Shown piece after piece: positions 43,283 to 50,936 of a stretch of DNA of 59,285 nt. The position numbers and the translations under genes are program-made. Numbering within the stretch: the first letter of the stretch is position 1; each line of letters begins with the position of its first letter. Under the pieces are notes generated by a model. It did no database searches and was not told the origin of the DNA. It saw only the letters and a list, made by a program, of their open reading frames with translations. Source of the stretch: Acidimicrobiaceae bacterium (GTDB taxonomy: Bacteria; Actinomycetota; Acidimicrobiia; Acidimicrobiales; RAAP-2); contig JANXXO010000039.1 in assembly GCA_025350565.1 (NCBI GenBank), positions 1 through 59,285 of the forward strand. The letters run 5' to 3'.

Positions 43283-43359
43283 ACCTGGTCGCAACGACAA
43301 CGTAGTGCTAGCAAGTCCGATTCCGACAGATGGTCGGATGCAGCGGGGGAGAAGATGAA

Positions 43360-44169
43360 ATGAATGCCAGTCAAGAACGCCATGAGGTGTTCAACGCCTC
43401 CGGGGCCATTTCTGCGCGAGTGATCACCGGCAGCGGTGACGTCACCATTGGCGCCTCCGATAGTTCGCTGGTCGAGGTCACCCTCAGTGTGAAGGACGCC
43501 GCGCATCGCCACCTTTTGGACGGCGCCGACGTCACCTTCGTGCAAGGCGAGGGCTCCCTCGAGGTGCGGACGAGATCACACGATAAAAACGCCACCATCA
43601 GGGGATTCAAAGTGGCGATTCGTCGCAACTCCTGGTTCGACTTCGGTGGTGGTGACCCCGACGTCCACATCGCGCTCCCGGAAGGTTCGAGTGTGGAAGT
43701 GACTACGGCATCGGGTGACACGGAGATCATTGGGTCGCTCGCCAAGGCCAGTGTCACCAGTGCGTCGGGCAGCGTCACGGTCGCTGACGAAGTGGGGGTC
43801 CTCGACATGAAAACGGCCTCGGGCGACGTAAAGACGTCCGCGGTGCGTGAGAGCCTCACCTGTCACAGTGCCTCGGGCAGCGTCCGTTGCGCGAGCGCCG
43901 GCACGACGACCACGATTCGCACGGCGTCGGGCGACGTGAATCTTTCGGTCGAGGCGCCGTCGGAAATCTCAGTTCGAACCGTGTCGGGCAATGTGGCGGT
44001 CGCCGTGGCCCGGGGACTCGAGGTTGACATCGATGCCACGTCAATCTCGGGCCGCCTTTCGTCGACGATGCCGCTCGATGCGACGAAGAGTGACTCGAGC
44101 GGGGGTGACGCCGTTGCCATCAGCGCCAAGACCGTCTCGGGCAACGTGACCGTCAGTTCCGCAAACTGA
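43360..44169 (+). CDS. DUF4097-family beta-repeat protein
   Basis: A 269-residue protein made of tandem beta repeats. A TASGDV/SASGSV/TVSGNV motif recurs about every 16-20 residues from about residue 25 to the end, a beta-helix/adhesin-like pattern (DUF4097). No signal peptide or membrane segment is seen, so it is probably cytoplasmic. GGGGAG at 43346 precedes the ATG by 8 nt. It lies 77 bp after the RHH gene and is probably co-transcribed and repressed by it. Function is unknown. Confidence 0.8.
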   Translation: MNASQERHEVFNASGAISARVITGSGDVTIGASDSSLVEVTLSVKDAAHRHLLDGADVTFVQGEGSLEVRTRSHDKNATIRGFKVAIRRNSWFDFGGGDPDVHIALPEGSSVEVTTASGDTEIIGSLAKASVTSASGSVTVADEVGVLDMKTASGDVKTSAVRESLTCHSASGSVRCASAGTTTTIRTASGDVNLSVEAPSEISVRTVSGNVAVAVARGLEVDIDATSISGRLSSTMPLDATKSDSSGGDAVAISAKTVSGNVTVSSAN

Positions 44170-44177
44170 CGACTGAT

Positions 44178-45137
44178 CTAGTGGGAGGTATCTTCATGAC
44201 CCGCATGCTCGTCGGGCTCGAGTTGGAAGGTCGAGTGGCGCAAATCGAAGTGTCCCGCGAGACAACTCTGGAGTTGGTCCAAGATCGTGGGGGCCAGTCC
44301 GTTGCCGAAGCACTCGTCGTCAATGACGACGTGCGCCGAAAGCGCCGGAAGACTCGTCATCACGACCCACGCGTGCAGATCGTGGACGCCGATCACGTGC
44401 TCCACCGACAAGAAGTGGTCACGAACCTCGGCGAGATCTATGCCGGGCGGCGCCGCTTCTAAGAGGACGCGGCCGGAGTCCTTCAAGAGTGACCAGGACG
44501 TGCGCACCATGAGGACGACGACCAGGAGTGACGCGATCGGGTCGGCCCGTCGGTAGCCGGTCGTGACAATGAGCAGTCCCGCCACGAGCGTACCGACGAA
44601 GGCCCAGAGATCCGTGAGCAGGTGTCCCATCACTCCTTTGATGTTGAGACTCGACTGGTTCGCCCTGGACACGAACAGGGTGGCCAGCACGTTGACGCCG
44701 ATGCCCACTACGGCGACGATCACCATCGCCGGACCTTGCACGTGTTGTGGCCGTACCAGACGAAGGATTGCCTCCGTTCCCACCACCGCAGAAATCAGCA
44801 ACAAGGTGATGCCGTTGGTTGCGGCCGAAAGTATTTCGGCTCGTTTGAACCCGAAAGTCCACTGCGCCGACACGGGCCGCAGTCCCAAGCGAATGACCCA
44901 GATGGACAGGGCTAGTGCGCCGGCGTCGGTGAGCATGTGACCGGCGTCAGCGAGCAGGGTCAGGGAATGGGCGCTGAGTCCGACCGCCACTTCGCCCATC
45001 ATGAACACAACGACGGTCGCGAGGGCGCAACCTAGGAGTCGCTGATCTGACAGGTGATTTACCGAATGAACGTGGTGCGATGTGGGCGAACCCGTGCTCT
45101 TCGGTGTCTCATCGTGGGCCCTGCGAGATTCGTCCAT
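44178..45137 (-). CDS. Cation diffusion facilitator (zinc-type exporter, ZitB/CzcD-like)
   Basis: A 319-residue membrane protein with six hydrophobic segments. The His-rich N-terminus, the metal motif LLADAGHMLTDAGALALS, a second GHLLTDLWAFVG motif and the cytoplasmic C-terminal domain (HVIGVHDLHAWV) match zinc-exporting CDF proteins. A His/Asp-rich tail DEHAGHEDTSH ends the protein. GAGGAGAA precedes ATG 45137, which sets the start well inside the longer open frame. Confidence 0.87.
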   Translation of the reverse strand: MDESRRAHDETPKSTGSPTSHHVHSVNHLSDQRLLGCALATVVVFMMGEVAVGLSAHSLTLLADAGHMLTDAGALALSIWVIRLGLRPVSAQWTFGFKRAEILSAATNGITLLLISAVVGTEAILRLVRPQHVQGPAMVIVAVVGIGVNVLATLFVSRANQSSLNIKGVMGHLLTDLWAFVGTLVAGLLIVTTGYRRADPIASLLVVVLMVRTSWSLLKDSGRVLLEAAPPGIDLAEVRDHFLSVEHVIGVHDLHAWVVMTSLPALSAHVVIDDECFGNGLAPTILDQLQSCLAGHFDLRHSTFQLEPDEHAGHEDTSH

Positions 45138-45568
45138 AGTTCTCCTCGTTCCACCTTGACACACCACCGAAGAAGAGGCCCGAAATAGCCTCGGACGGTT
45201 TCGCCCCCCGCTTGAGGTTCGCGAGAAGGCGCACTTTGCTCGCGAAGCGCGCAACGTAGTACTGAGGACCACCTCGGGCCCGTAGGGCGGTTCCACAGCG
45301 CGACCCCCATGGCCCAGCACCGCTCGCTAATCGTATTTGCCACGTCGGAGCACGCGGGCGACGCGTGGACGATGGTCGCTCCCTTGGCGCTGCGTTCCGC
45401 CTCGGCAGTGGGGAGGTCGGAGCTCGTCGAACCCGGAGAGAAACACATAAACAATCGACAATTGGTCAAGTGTTGTGAAACGGTTGGGGTGGACTTGACC
45501 TCGGTCTACAACGATGATTCTCGCAAGGGCAATTGTCTTTCTGCTTCTCCCTGATGGGGGGGTTGGGA
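45138..45568. other. Intergenic, no supported gene
   Basis: Between the zinc exporter and the first secreted protein. Short open frames exist on both strands (45309-45554 plus, 45059-45469 minus) but show no family resemblance and weak codon character. It may hold the exporter promoter and regulatory sequence. Confidence 0.35.
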
Positions 45569-45597
45569 TGCATTGCACTTTCGTTCAGGGCAATGCA
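45569..45597. promoter_or_regulatory. Perfect 8-bp inverted repeat upstream of a secreted-protein gene
   Basis: TGCATTGC (45569-45576) and GCAATGCA (45590-45597) are perfect arms with a 13-bp spacer, 22 bp before the start codon at 45620. It is an operator or mRNA hairpin candidate just ahead of the AAAGAGG Shine-Dalgarno. Confidence 0.5.
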
Positions 45598-45619
45598 AAC
45601 CATTCAGAAAGAGGCAGAC

Positions 45620-46312
45620 ATGTTGCGAAGTCGTAAAAACCGAACTGCGACGATTGCGAGCATTGGGGTTAACCCTGTGCAGACCACTCGGCGCGTATGG
45701 CGAGGCGGTGTCCACCGGGCTCCCAGGTCACTGTTGACGAGAATCATCTCGGGCGTTGTCGGAATGGCCCTCGTAGGTGGTGGCGCTTACGCGGCCACCA
45801 ACTGGATCGTCGGACTGAACGCCGGATCGTCGGGTCAAAGTCAGTCGGCAACCATCGCCAACTTGACGATCACCGCGGTCGCGGCGCCCTCGGCCACCAA
45901 CCTGTTATTCCCCGGTGGCAATGGCGACGTGGTGGCGACGATCACTAATCCCAACGCCTACCCGGTGACCATCACGGGTGTGAACCTCCCCACGAACGTC
46001 AGTTACGCGGGCGGTTTCACTACCTCGGCGTTGACAACCGCGCAGACGGGCTGTTCTACGTCGACCAGTTACGTCATCTGGAACTATTCGACCGGTACGT
46101 CGGGCAGCGTTCACTCGCTGACTTCAGCGCTCACCGTGGCGGCGAATGGCTCCCTGACGGTGACGTTCACCAACGACGCGTCGATGACGGTCGCGGCGCC
46201 GGCTGCGTGCGCCGCGACGTATTTCTCGATGGCCGCGTTAACGGGTGTCGTCGCGACGGGTGGGGCGGCCACCGCCACCACGAGCCCGGCGACAGACGCT
46301 TGGACGAGTTAG
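45620..46312 (+). CDS. Secreted/cell-surface beta-sandwich-type protein
   Basis: A 230-residue protein with a long basic N-region, then a hydrophobic segment SGVVGMALVGGGAYAATNW that is a signal or anchor. The mature part has SQSATIANLTITAVAAPSA, LLFPGGNGDVVATITNPNAY and PVTITGVNLP, a pattern of small actinobacterial exported proteins where LYPGG and TNPN motifs recur. It is Thr/Ser/Ala-rich, with two cysteines far apart. AAAGAGG precedes ATG 45620 by about 6 nt. The neighbouring gene has a related N-terminus. Function unknown; surface fibre or adhesin is inference. Confidence 0.65.
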   Translation: MLRSRKNRTATIASIGVNPVQTTRRVWRGGVHRAPRSLLTRIISGVVGMALVGGGAYAATNWIVGLNAGSSGQSQSATIANLTITAVAAPSATNLLFPGGNGDVVATITNPNAYPVTITGVNLPTNVSYAGGFTTSALTTAQTGCSTSTSYVIWNYSTGTSGSVHSLTSALTVAANGSLTVTFTNDASMTVAAPAACAATYFSMAALTGVVATGGAATATTSPATDAWTS

Positions 46313-46327
46313 TACCCGTACCCTCCG

Positions 46328-46348
46328 TTGACTCGCACCCTGAGTCAA
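46328..46348. terminator. Weak hairpin after the first secreted-protein gene
   Basis: TTGACTC and GAGTCAA form a 7-bp stem with a 7-nt loop, 16 nt after the stop. No T-run follows, so termination is uncertain. Confidence 0.3.
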
Positions 46349-46362
46349 ACTCGCGGTTGCTC

Positions 46363-46404
46363 CATGGTCGTCACCTTCTCTCCTAAGAGGAGGTGACGAC
46401 CATG
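46363..46404 (+). promoter_or_regulatory. Perfect 14-bp inverted repeat over a Shine-Dalgarno and ATG
   Basis: CATGGTCGTCACCT (46363-46376) and AGGTGACGACCATG (46391-46404) are exact complements with a 14-nt loop. The loop and right arm contain AGGAGG (46388-46393), and the right arm ends in ATG (46402-46404) at ideal spacing. As RNA, the hairpin would hide ribosome access; as DNA it could be an operator. No T-run follows, so it is not an obvious terminator. Confidence 0.7.
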
Positions 46405-46605
46405 ACGGCGAGCCCGGACTCTCGTAGGCTCAAGTTGTCACACACCGGGAACGATCGAATCAGTCCGCCCACCAGCAGCTGCTGGCCGTCAAGATATGAC
46501 GGCTGCGACTTCGGCTCGCGCCGGCGATCGCCCAACGAATTCCAGATCACGACACGGGAGCGAGATTGCTGTTCAATGCTGTCGTCGACGTCACGTGCCA
46601 TCGTC

Positions 46606-47469
46606 ATGTCTAGAAGATCGCGGCGCTACTCGACGCTGTTGATAGCTGTCGTGCTCCTCGCCAGCGCCGGTATCGCCGGAGCGACGTCCTGGGTCGTCAT
46701 CCTCGCGAATGCGTCGCACCCGGCCCAAAGTCAGTCCACTTCCGTCAACGCTCCCACCGCAGGAGCGGCGGCGAACCCAACCTCCACGCACCTTTCGCTC
46801 AGTTGGGTGAAGCCGGTCAGCGGGGCAACGCCCACCGGTTATCTTGTGACCCGCAACGGTTCGGCGGTGCCGAGTGGTGGATGCGCCGGGACCGTCGCGG
46901 CCACTTCCTGCCTCGATAGCGGTCTCACGGCGAATACGCCCTACACCTACAGCGTCAAGGCGCACATCGGAACCAACTGGACAAGTGTCGCGAGTTCTAC
47001 GTTTTCGAATACGACGAATGCCACCTTCGTGATCACTGGCATTACCAGCACCAACGCGAGTGGTAACACCGTTGGTCGTATGGGCATTGGTGACACCTTC
47101 GCCGTGACGTTCAACTACGCGGTGAATCCCACTACGGTCACGACCGGCGCCGGGGCGTCGACGATGACGTTGGTGGGGGGCAGTTCTTCCACGACGATCT
47201 CGATCAACACGCTCACCTCGAGCGGTTTCGCAGTGACCTCAAACTACGAGAACTCCGGTAACACCAGTGCCGCGACGGGGACGCTCAGTCTCAGCAACGC
47301 CAACAAGACCGTGACGTTCACGGTGACCGGAAGTCCTTCGAACGCGACACAACTCGCCACCGGCGCCGCGAGCACCTTCACCTTCGTGCCGCTCGCCAGC
47401 ATTCAAGACGTCAGCGGCGACACCGCGTCCACCAGTTTCAGCCAGTCGCCGGAGTTGCAGATTTTCTAG
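46606..47469 (+). CDS. Secreted fibronectin type III-like protein
   Basis: Residues count from ATG 46606 (287 aa). A signal peptide SRRYSTLLIAVVLLASAGIA is followed by TSWVVILANA and QSQSTSVNAPTAG, echoing the NWIVGLNAGSSGQSQSATI of the previous gene. A fibronectin III-type domain comes next (TSTHLSLSWVKPVSG, YLVTRNGSAVP, LTANTPYTYSVKAHIG). The C-terminal half is Ser/Thr-rich with an Ig-like/bacterial surface pattern (GIGDTFAVTFNYAV). The frame stays open back to GTG 46393/ATG 46402, which has a perfect Shine-Dalgarno. That would give a 355-residue protein with an odd 68-residue extension before the signal, so the start is unresolved. Confidence 0.65.
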   Translation: MSRRSRRYSTLLIAVVLLASAGIAGATSWVVILANASHPAQSQSTSVNAPTAGAAANPTSTHLSLSWVKPVSGATPTGYLVTRNGSAVPSGGCAGTVAATSCLDSGLTANTPYTYSVKAHIGTNWTSVASSTFSNTTNATFVITGITSTNASGNTVGRMGIGDTFAVTFNYAVNPTTVTTGAGASTMTLVGGSSSTTISINTLTSSGFAVTSNYENSGNTSAATGTLSLSNANKTVTFTVTGSPSNATQLATGAASTFTFVPLASIQDVSGDTASTSFSQSPELQIF

Positions 47470-47549
47470 GCAGGCCTCGCGACGACTTTGTTTCCAACGG
47501 AGCCAACGTCCGTCATCTTCGGCGATGGTAGCCACGAGGAAAATGAGAA

Positions 47550-47576
47550 GCGGCCCACATGATGAGTGCGGGCCGC
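47550..47576 (-). terminator. tmRNA terminator hairpin
   Basis: GCGGCCC (47550-47556) and GGGCCGC (47570-47576) form a GC-rich stem 7 nt beyond the tmRNA 3' end. On the minus strand the stem is followed by TTCTCATTTT. It could also serve the plus-strand secreted-protein gene, followed there by TTTT. Confidence 0.75.
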
Positions 47577-47582
47577 TTTTCG

Positions 47583-47929
47583 TGGAGATGCGGGGATTCG
47601 AACCCCGGTTCAAAAGCTTCTCCGTGAACATTCTCCGAGCGCAGCTAACAGAAGATTGTGGGGAGCGTCACTACTGCTAGCGCCGATGACGTTCCTTAGT
47701 TAGCTAAATTGTCCCGGCGCCACCACTAACGAGTGCTGTCGGTAAGCCCCACTTCATGACACCCGATATCTAGACCGCGGGGCTGGGTCTAGGCGGATGT
47801 TGCTACCTAAGCAGCAAGCGCAAGCGAAGGCTTGGCGTTTATTTATTTTTTCCGGCTCTTTAACGTGGTTCCGGAGACCACGGCTCGCTTCTTTCACTTC
47901 GACGACTTTTGTCGAAACCGTTCATCCCC
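47583..47929 (-). ncRNA. ssrA: Transfer-messenger RNA
   Basis: The 5' end GGGGATGAACGGTTTCGAC and the 3' T-arm GGTTCGAATCCCC followed by GCATCTCCA are diagnostic. The two ends pair as a 7-bp acceptor stem (GGGGATG with CATCTCC). The tag frame at 47807-47836 reads AKPSLALAA then TAG, assuming resume codon GCC after TAAAC. CCA is not encoded. The neighbouring smpB gene encodes its protein partner. It rescues ribosomes on broken mRNAs and tags the peptides for proteolysis. Confidence 0.95.
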
Positions 47930-48016
47930 TCGTTCACTTCCATCCACGGTGGTGGCGGAACCACTCTACCGTGCGGACGGTTTCGTTGGTCGGCGCGCCA
48001 CGTCGAGCGCGATGGC

Positions 48017-48541
48017 TCAGAAGCGGTATTTCTCAACCTCGCGCACGGCCCGCGCAATATCGCGGTCAGCGTCACGCTTGGCGATGGCCTGGCGCCGGTC
48101 GTGGGACTTCTTACCTTTGGCGAGGGCGAGTTCAATTTTGGCCCGACCGTCTTTGAAATACACCTTCAGAGGAACCATGGTGAGCGGCTCGGTCCGGGTC
48201 TCTTGTTGCCATTGATCGAGTTGATGACGGTGGGCGAGGAGTTTGCGACGTCGATCCGGATCGTGGCTCCCGAAGCCGTTGGCGTAGAGCCAGGGTGGCA
48301 CGTGCATTTGGTACAGCCAGAGCTCGTTGGCGTCGAAGCGGGCGTAGCTTTCGGCGATTTGCGCTTTGCCCTCGCGCAGCGACTTCACCTCGGAACCCGT
48401 GAGCATCATGCCGCACTCGAGCGTCTCGAGTATCTCGTAGTCGTAGCGGGCGCGCCGATTGGTGGCGACCACTCGGTCGCCGGTCGTCGCGTCCAGTCGC
48501 TTCGCGGCACGTCGTTCTTGTATCTGCTTGGCTCGGGCCAC
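48017..48541 (-). CDS. smpB: SsrA-binding protein
   Basis: A 174-residue protein. Core motifs: RARYDYEILETLECGMMLTG, SEVKSLREGKAQIAESYARF, ELWLYQMHVPPWLYAN and the basic tail RRQAIAKRDADRDIARAVRE. It delivers tmRNA to stalled ribosomes. GTG at 48541 keeps the family-like N-terminus (VARAKQIQERRAAKRLDATT is probably a slightly long lead-in). Its gene lies directly upstream of ssrA on the same strand. Confidence 0.93.
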   Translation of the reverse strand: MARAKQIQERRAAKRLDATTGDRVVATNRRARYDYEILETLECGMMLTGSEVKSLREGKAQIAESYARFDANELWLYQMHVPPWLYANGFGSHDPDRRRKLLAHRHQLDQWQQETRTEPLTMVPLKVYFKDGRAKIELALAKGKKSHDRRQAIAKRDADRDIARAVREVEKYRF

Positions 48542-48586
48542 CCGTTCAGCGTACCGAGCCGGTCCGAGTGCGCACCTTCGGGTCGG

Positions 48587-48592
48587 TAGGGT
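48587..48592 (+). promoter_or_regulatory. -10 box (TAGGGT) for the JAMM peptidase gene
   Basis: TAGGGT ends 6 nt before the GTG at 48599, with no Shine-Dalgarno between. Confidence 0.38.
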
Positions 48593-48598
48593 GGTCGC

Positions 48599-48994
48599 GT
48601 GTTGACCCTGACCTCGGCCCATCGTGACGCCATGATCGCTACCTGTGTTCGCGCGCTACCCAATGAAGGGTGCGGCCTACTGCTCGGCTCTGAGGACGGT
48701 ACGGTGACCGAGATCGTGGCGAGTCCCAACGCGGCGAATTCGGCCAAGCTCTACGAGATCGACAGTCGGATCTTGTTGCGCGCCTATCGTCGCGCCGACG
48801 AGGAATCGCTCTCGGTCCTCGGCGTCTTTCATTCGCACACGCACTCGGAAGCTCGCCCCAGTCCCACCGACGTCCGACAAGCCCCCGACCCCGAATGGCA
48901 TTACGTGCTCCTCTCGTTTTGCGAGGTTCCCAGCGTCCTCCGTAGTTATCGCATCGTCGAGGGATCTGTGGTCGAAGAAGAAATTTCCCTTTAG
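48599..48994 (+). CDS. mec: JAMM/MPN+ metallopeptidase (Mec-like, M67)
   Basis: A 131-residue JAMM peptidase. The zinc motif is complete: Glu 23 in PNEGCGLLLG, then HSH (78-80), seven residues, Ser 88, two residues, Asp 91. In Mycobacterium tuberculosis the orthologous Mec releases cysteine from CysO-cysteine. Here cysO and cysM follow after one intervening DoxX gene, so the same role is expected. It could also trim the CysO C-terminus, see cysO. Confidence 0.88.
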   Translation: MLTLTSAHRDAMIATCVRALPNEGCGLLLGSEDGTVTEIVASPNAANSAKLYEIDSRILLRAYRRADEESLSVLGVFHSHTHSEARPSPTDVRQAPDPEWHYVLLSFCEVPSVLRSYRIVEGSVVEEEISL

Positions 48995-49032
48995 GCTCGC
49001 CGTGCCGTCGACCCCAAGGAGCCCGTAACGCC

Positions 49033-49557
49033 ATGAACTACGCCACGGGTTACCCCACCGCGCTCAGCGTGGTCGTGCTCGTCGTACGGCTCTTCTTGGG
49101 CCCGATGATCTTCGCCCACGGCTTCCAGAAGTTTTTCCGGGGCGGAAAAATCGAAGGAACGGCCGGGTGGTTTCACGGTATCGGGGTTCGACCGGGTCGG
49201 CTGAACGCCTACGCCGCGGCGACCACGGAACTGGGCGTGGGCGTGCTCATGACGCTGGGACTTCTCACTCCCTTGGCCTCGGCCGGCCTCATTTCGTTGA
49301 TGACCGTCGCCGTCGTGACGGTCCATCGCCACAACGGTTTCTTCAACTTCAATAAAGGTCAAGGAGTGGAGTACAACATGGCCGTGGCGGTCATGGCCCT
49401 CGTGCCGAGCGTCGGCGCCGGCCGCTACTCGCTCGACCACGTATGGCTCATCCTGCACTGGTCGCCGTGGACCAACCTCCTAGTCACGGTCGCGCTCGGT
49501 TTGGGCGGGGCGACCGCCCAGCTGGTGGCCTTTTACCGACCGCCGACCGCCGACTGA
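49033..49557 (+). CDS. DoxX-family membrane protein
   Basis: A 174-residue membrane protein with four hydrophobic segments. RLFLGPMIFAHGFQKFF, GWFHGIGVRPGRLNAYAAA and ELGVGVLMTLGLLTPLASAG match DoxX/DoxD-type proteins. Actinobacterial DoxX members are implicated in thiol and oxidative-stress membrane complexes. Placement inside the mec-cysO-cysM block is compatible with sulfur or redox metabolism, but the function is unproven. Confidence 0.78.
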   Translation: MNYATGYPTALSVVVLVVRLFLGPMIFAHGFQKFFRGGKIEGTAGWFHGIGVRPGRLNAYAAATTELGVGVLMTLGLLTPLASAGLISLMTVAVVTVHRHNGFFNFNKGQGVEYNMAVAVMALVPSVGAGRYSLDHVWLILHWSPWTNLLVTVALGLGGATAQLVAFYRPPTAD

Positions 49558-49634
49558 AGGGCACGCCACCGCCTCGGGCTAGTAATGTCGACTGCGTTGG
49601 TCAGGAATTGACCAGCGAGGACGAGAGAAGAGTC

Positions 49635-49916
49635 ATGACGGCATTAGTTCGAATTCCCACCGTTCTTCGTCCCGCCATGGGCGGCGACACGGCGGTCACC
49701 GTCGAAGGTGCCACGGTGGGCGAGGTGTTGGATCACTTGACCACGTCGCACCCCGACGTCAAGAGCCAACTGCTGAACGCGGACGGCTCGCTCCACCGAT
49801 TCTTGAACGTCTACGTCAATGACGACGACGTTCGCTACATCGGCGGCGTCGACGCCCCGGTGTCCAACGGCGACGAAATCACGTTGCTGCCTGCCGTCGC
49901 CGGCGGCACGTTGTAG
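49635..49916 (+). CDS. cysO: CysO sulfur-carrier protein (ubiquitin-like) with extended C-terminus
   Basis: A 93-residue MoaD/ThiS-fold protein. VRIPTVLRPAMGGDTAV, LHRFLNVYVNDDDVRYIGG and GDEITLLPAVAGG match mycobacterial CysO closely. Mycobacterial CysO ends in a free diglycine; this protein continues GGTL before the stop. The extra Thr-Leu must be removed before thiocarboxylate formation, plausibly by the neighbouring JAMM peptidase. The stop overlaps the cysM GTG by 1 bp (TAGTG). Confidence 0.88.
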   Translation: MTALVRIPTVLRPAMGGDTAVTVEGATVGEVLDHLTTSHPDVKSQLLNADGSLHRFLNVYVNDDDVRYIGGVDAPVSNGDEITLLPAVAGGTL

Positions 49917-50881
49917 TGACCCGCTACGCGTCGGTGCTCGACCTCATTGGGAGCACGCCGATCGTTGACGTGAGTGCGCTCTCGCCCAAGCCCAACGTCA
50001 CCATCCTCGCCAAACTCGAAGGCAGAAACCCCGCCGGATCGGTCAAAGACCGCATTGCGCTCTCCTTGGTGGAAGCGGCCGAACGTGACGGCCTGCTGAT
50101 TCCGGGAAAACCCGATCAGGTGCTCATGGAGCCGTCCTCGGGCAACACCGGTATTGCCCTCGCCATGGTGTGTCGCCTACGTGGCTATCACCTAAAGGTC
50201 GTCCTACCGTCCAACGTTTCGCCGGAACGGCGCCAACTCCTGCTGGCGTGGGGCGCGCAGATTATTGACTCACCGGGCAGCGAAGGATCGAACGGCGCCG
50301 TGGCCTTGGCGAAACGATTGAGTGAGGCGAACCCCCACTGGACCTTCCTCTATCAGTACGCCAACCCCGCCAACCCCGAGGCGCACTACCGCACCACGGG
50401 ACCAGAGATCTGGGCGGACGTCCCCGAAATTACCCACTTCGTGGCGGGACTCGGTACCTCAGGCACGCTCATGGGGGTCGGAAGGTTCCTCAAAGAGAAG
50501 AACCCCGACGTCCAGATTTGGGCCGTGGAGCCGCCGAGCGGCGAGATGGTCGACGGACTCCGTAACCTCGACGACGGCTACATCCCACCAATCTTTTCGG
50601 ACAATCACGGCACGGAACTGCTCGACCGAAAGGTCGTCGTTCGTCCGAAGGAGTCGGTGGAGTGGACGAGACGATTCACCGACGTGGGACTGTTCGTCGG
50701 ACTGTCGTCGGGCGCCATTCTGGCCGGAGCCGTCAAGTGCGCCTCGACCGTCGCCGACGACGAAACGGCCACCATCGTCACCATTGTGTGCGACGACGGA
50801 TGGAAGTACCTGTCGACCGGAGCCTGGAGTGACGACATTGACGAGGTGGTCGAACGGGCGAAGAAGATCATCTACTTCTAA
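49916..50881 (+). CDS. cysM: Cysteine synthase, CysO-dependent (CysM)
   Basis: A 321-residue PLP enzyme. The Schiff-base Lys 44 is in NPAGSVKDRIAL; MEPSSGNTGIALAM binds substrate and GLGTSGTLMGVGRFLKEK binds phosphate. Context with CysO and Mec indicates O-phosphoserine sulfhydrylase activity using protein thiocarboxylate as the sulfur donor. GTG start overlaps cysO. Confidence 0.9.
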   Translation: MTRYASVLDLIGSTPIVDVSALSPKPNVTILAKLEGRNPAGSVKDRIALSLVEAAERDGLLIPGKPDQVLMEPSSGNTGIALAMVCRLRGYHLKVVLPSNVSPERRQLLLAWGAQIIDSPGSEGSNGAVALAKRLSEANPHWTFLYQYANPANPEAHYRTTGPEIWADVPEITHFVAGLGTSGTLMGVGRFLKEKNPDVQIWAVEPPSGEMVDGLRNLDDGYIPPIFSDNHGTELLDRKVVVRPKESVEWTRRFTDVGLFVGLSSGAILAGAVKCASTVADDETATIVTIVCDDGWKYLSTGAWSDDIDEVVERAKKIIYF

Positions 50882-50936
50882 ATCCGCATCCGCCAATGTC
50901 TTGTACCGTTAGACGGCACCAACTCAGAGGAGAACC

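Noticed and set aside
45059-45554. Short ORFs on both strands upstream of the first secreted protein
   Set aside because: No recognisable motifs, and weak codon character; reported as intergenic.
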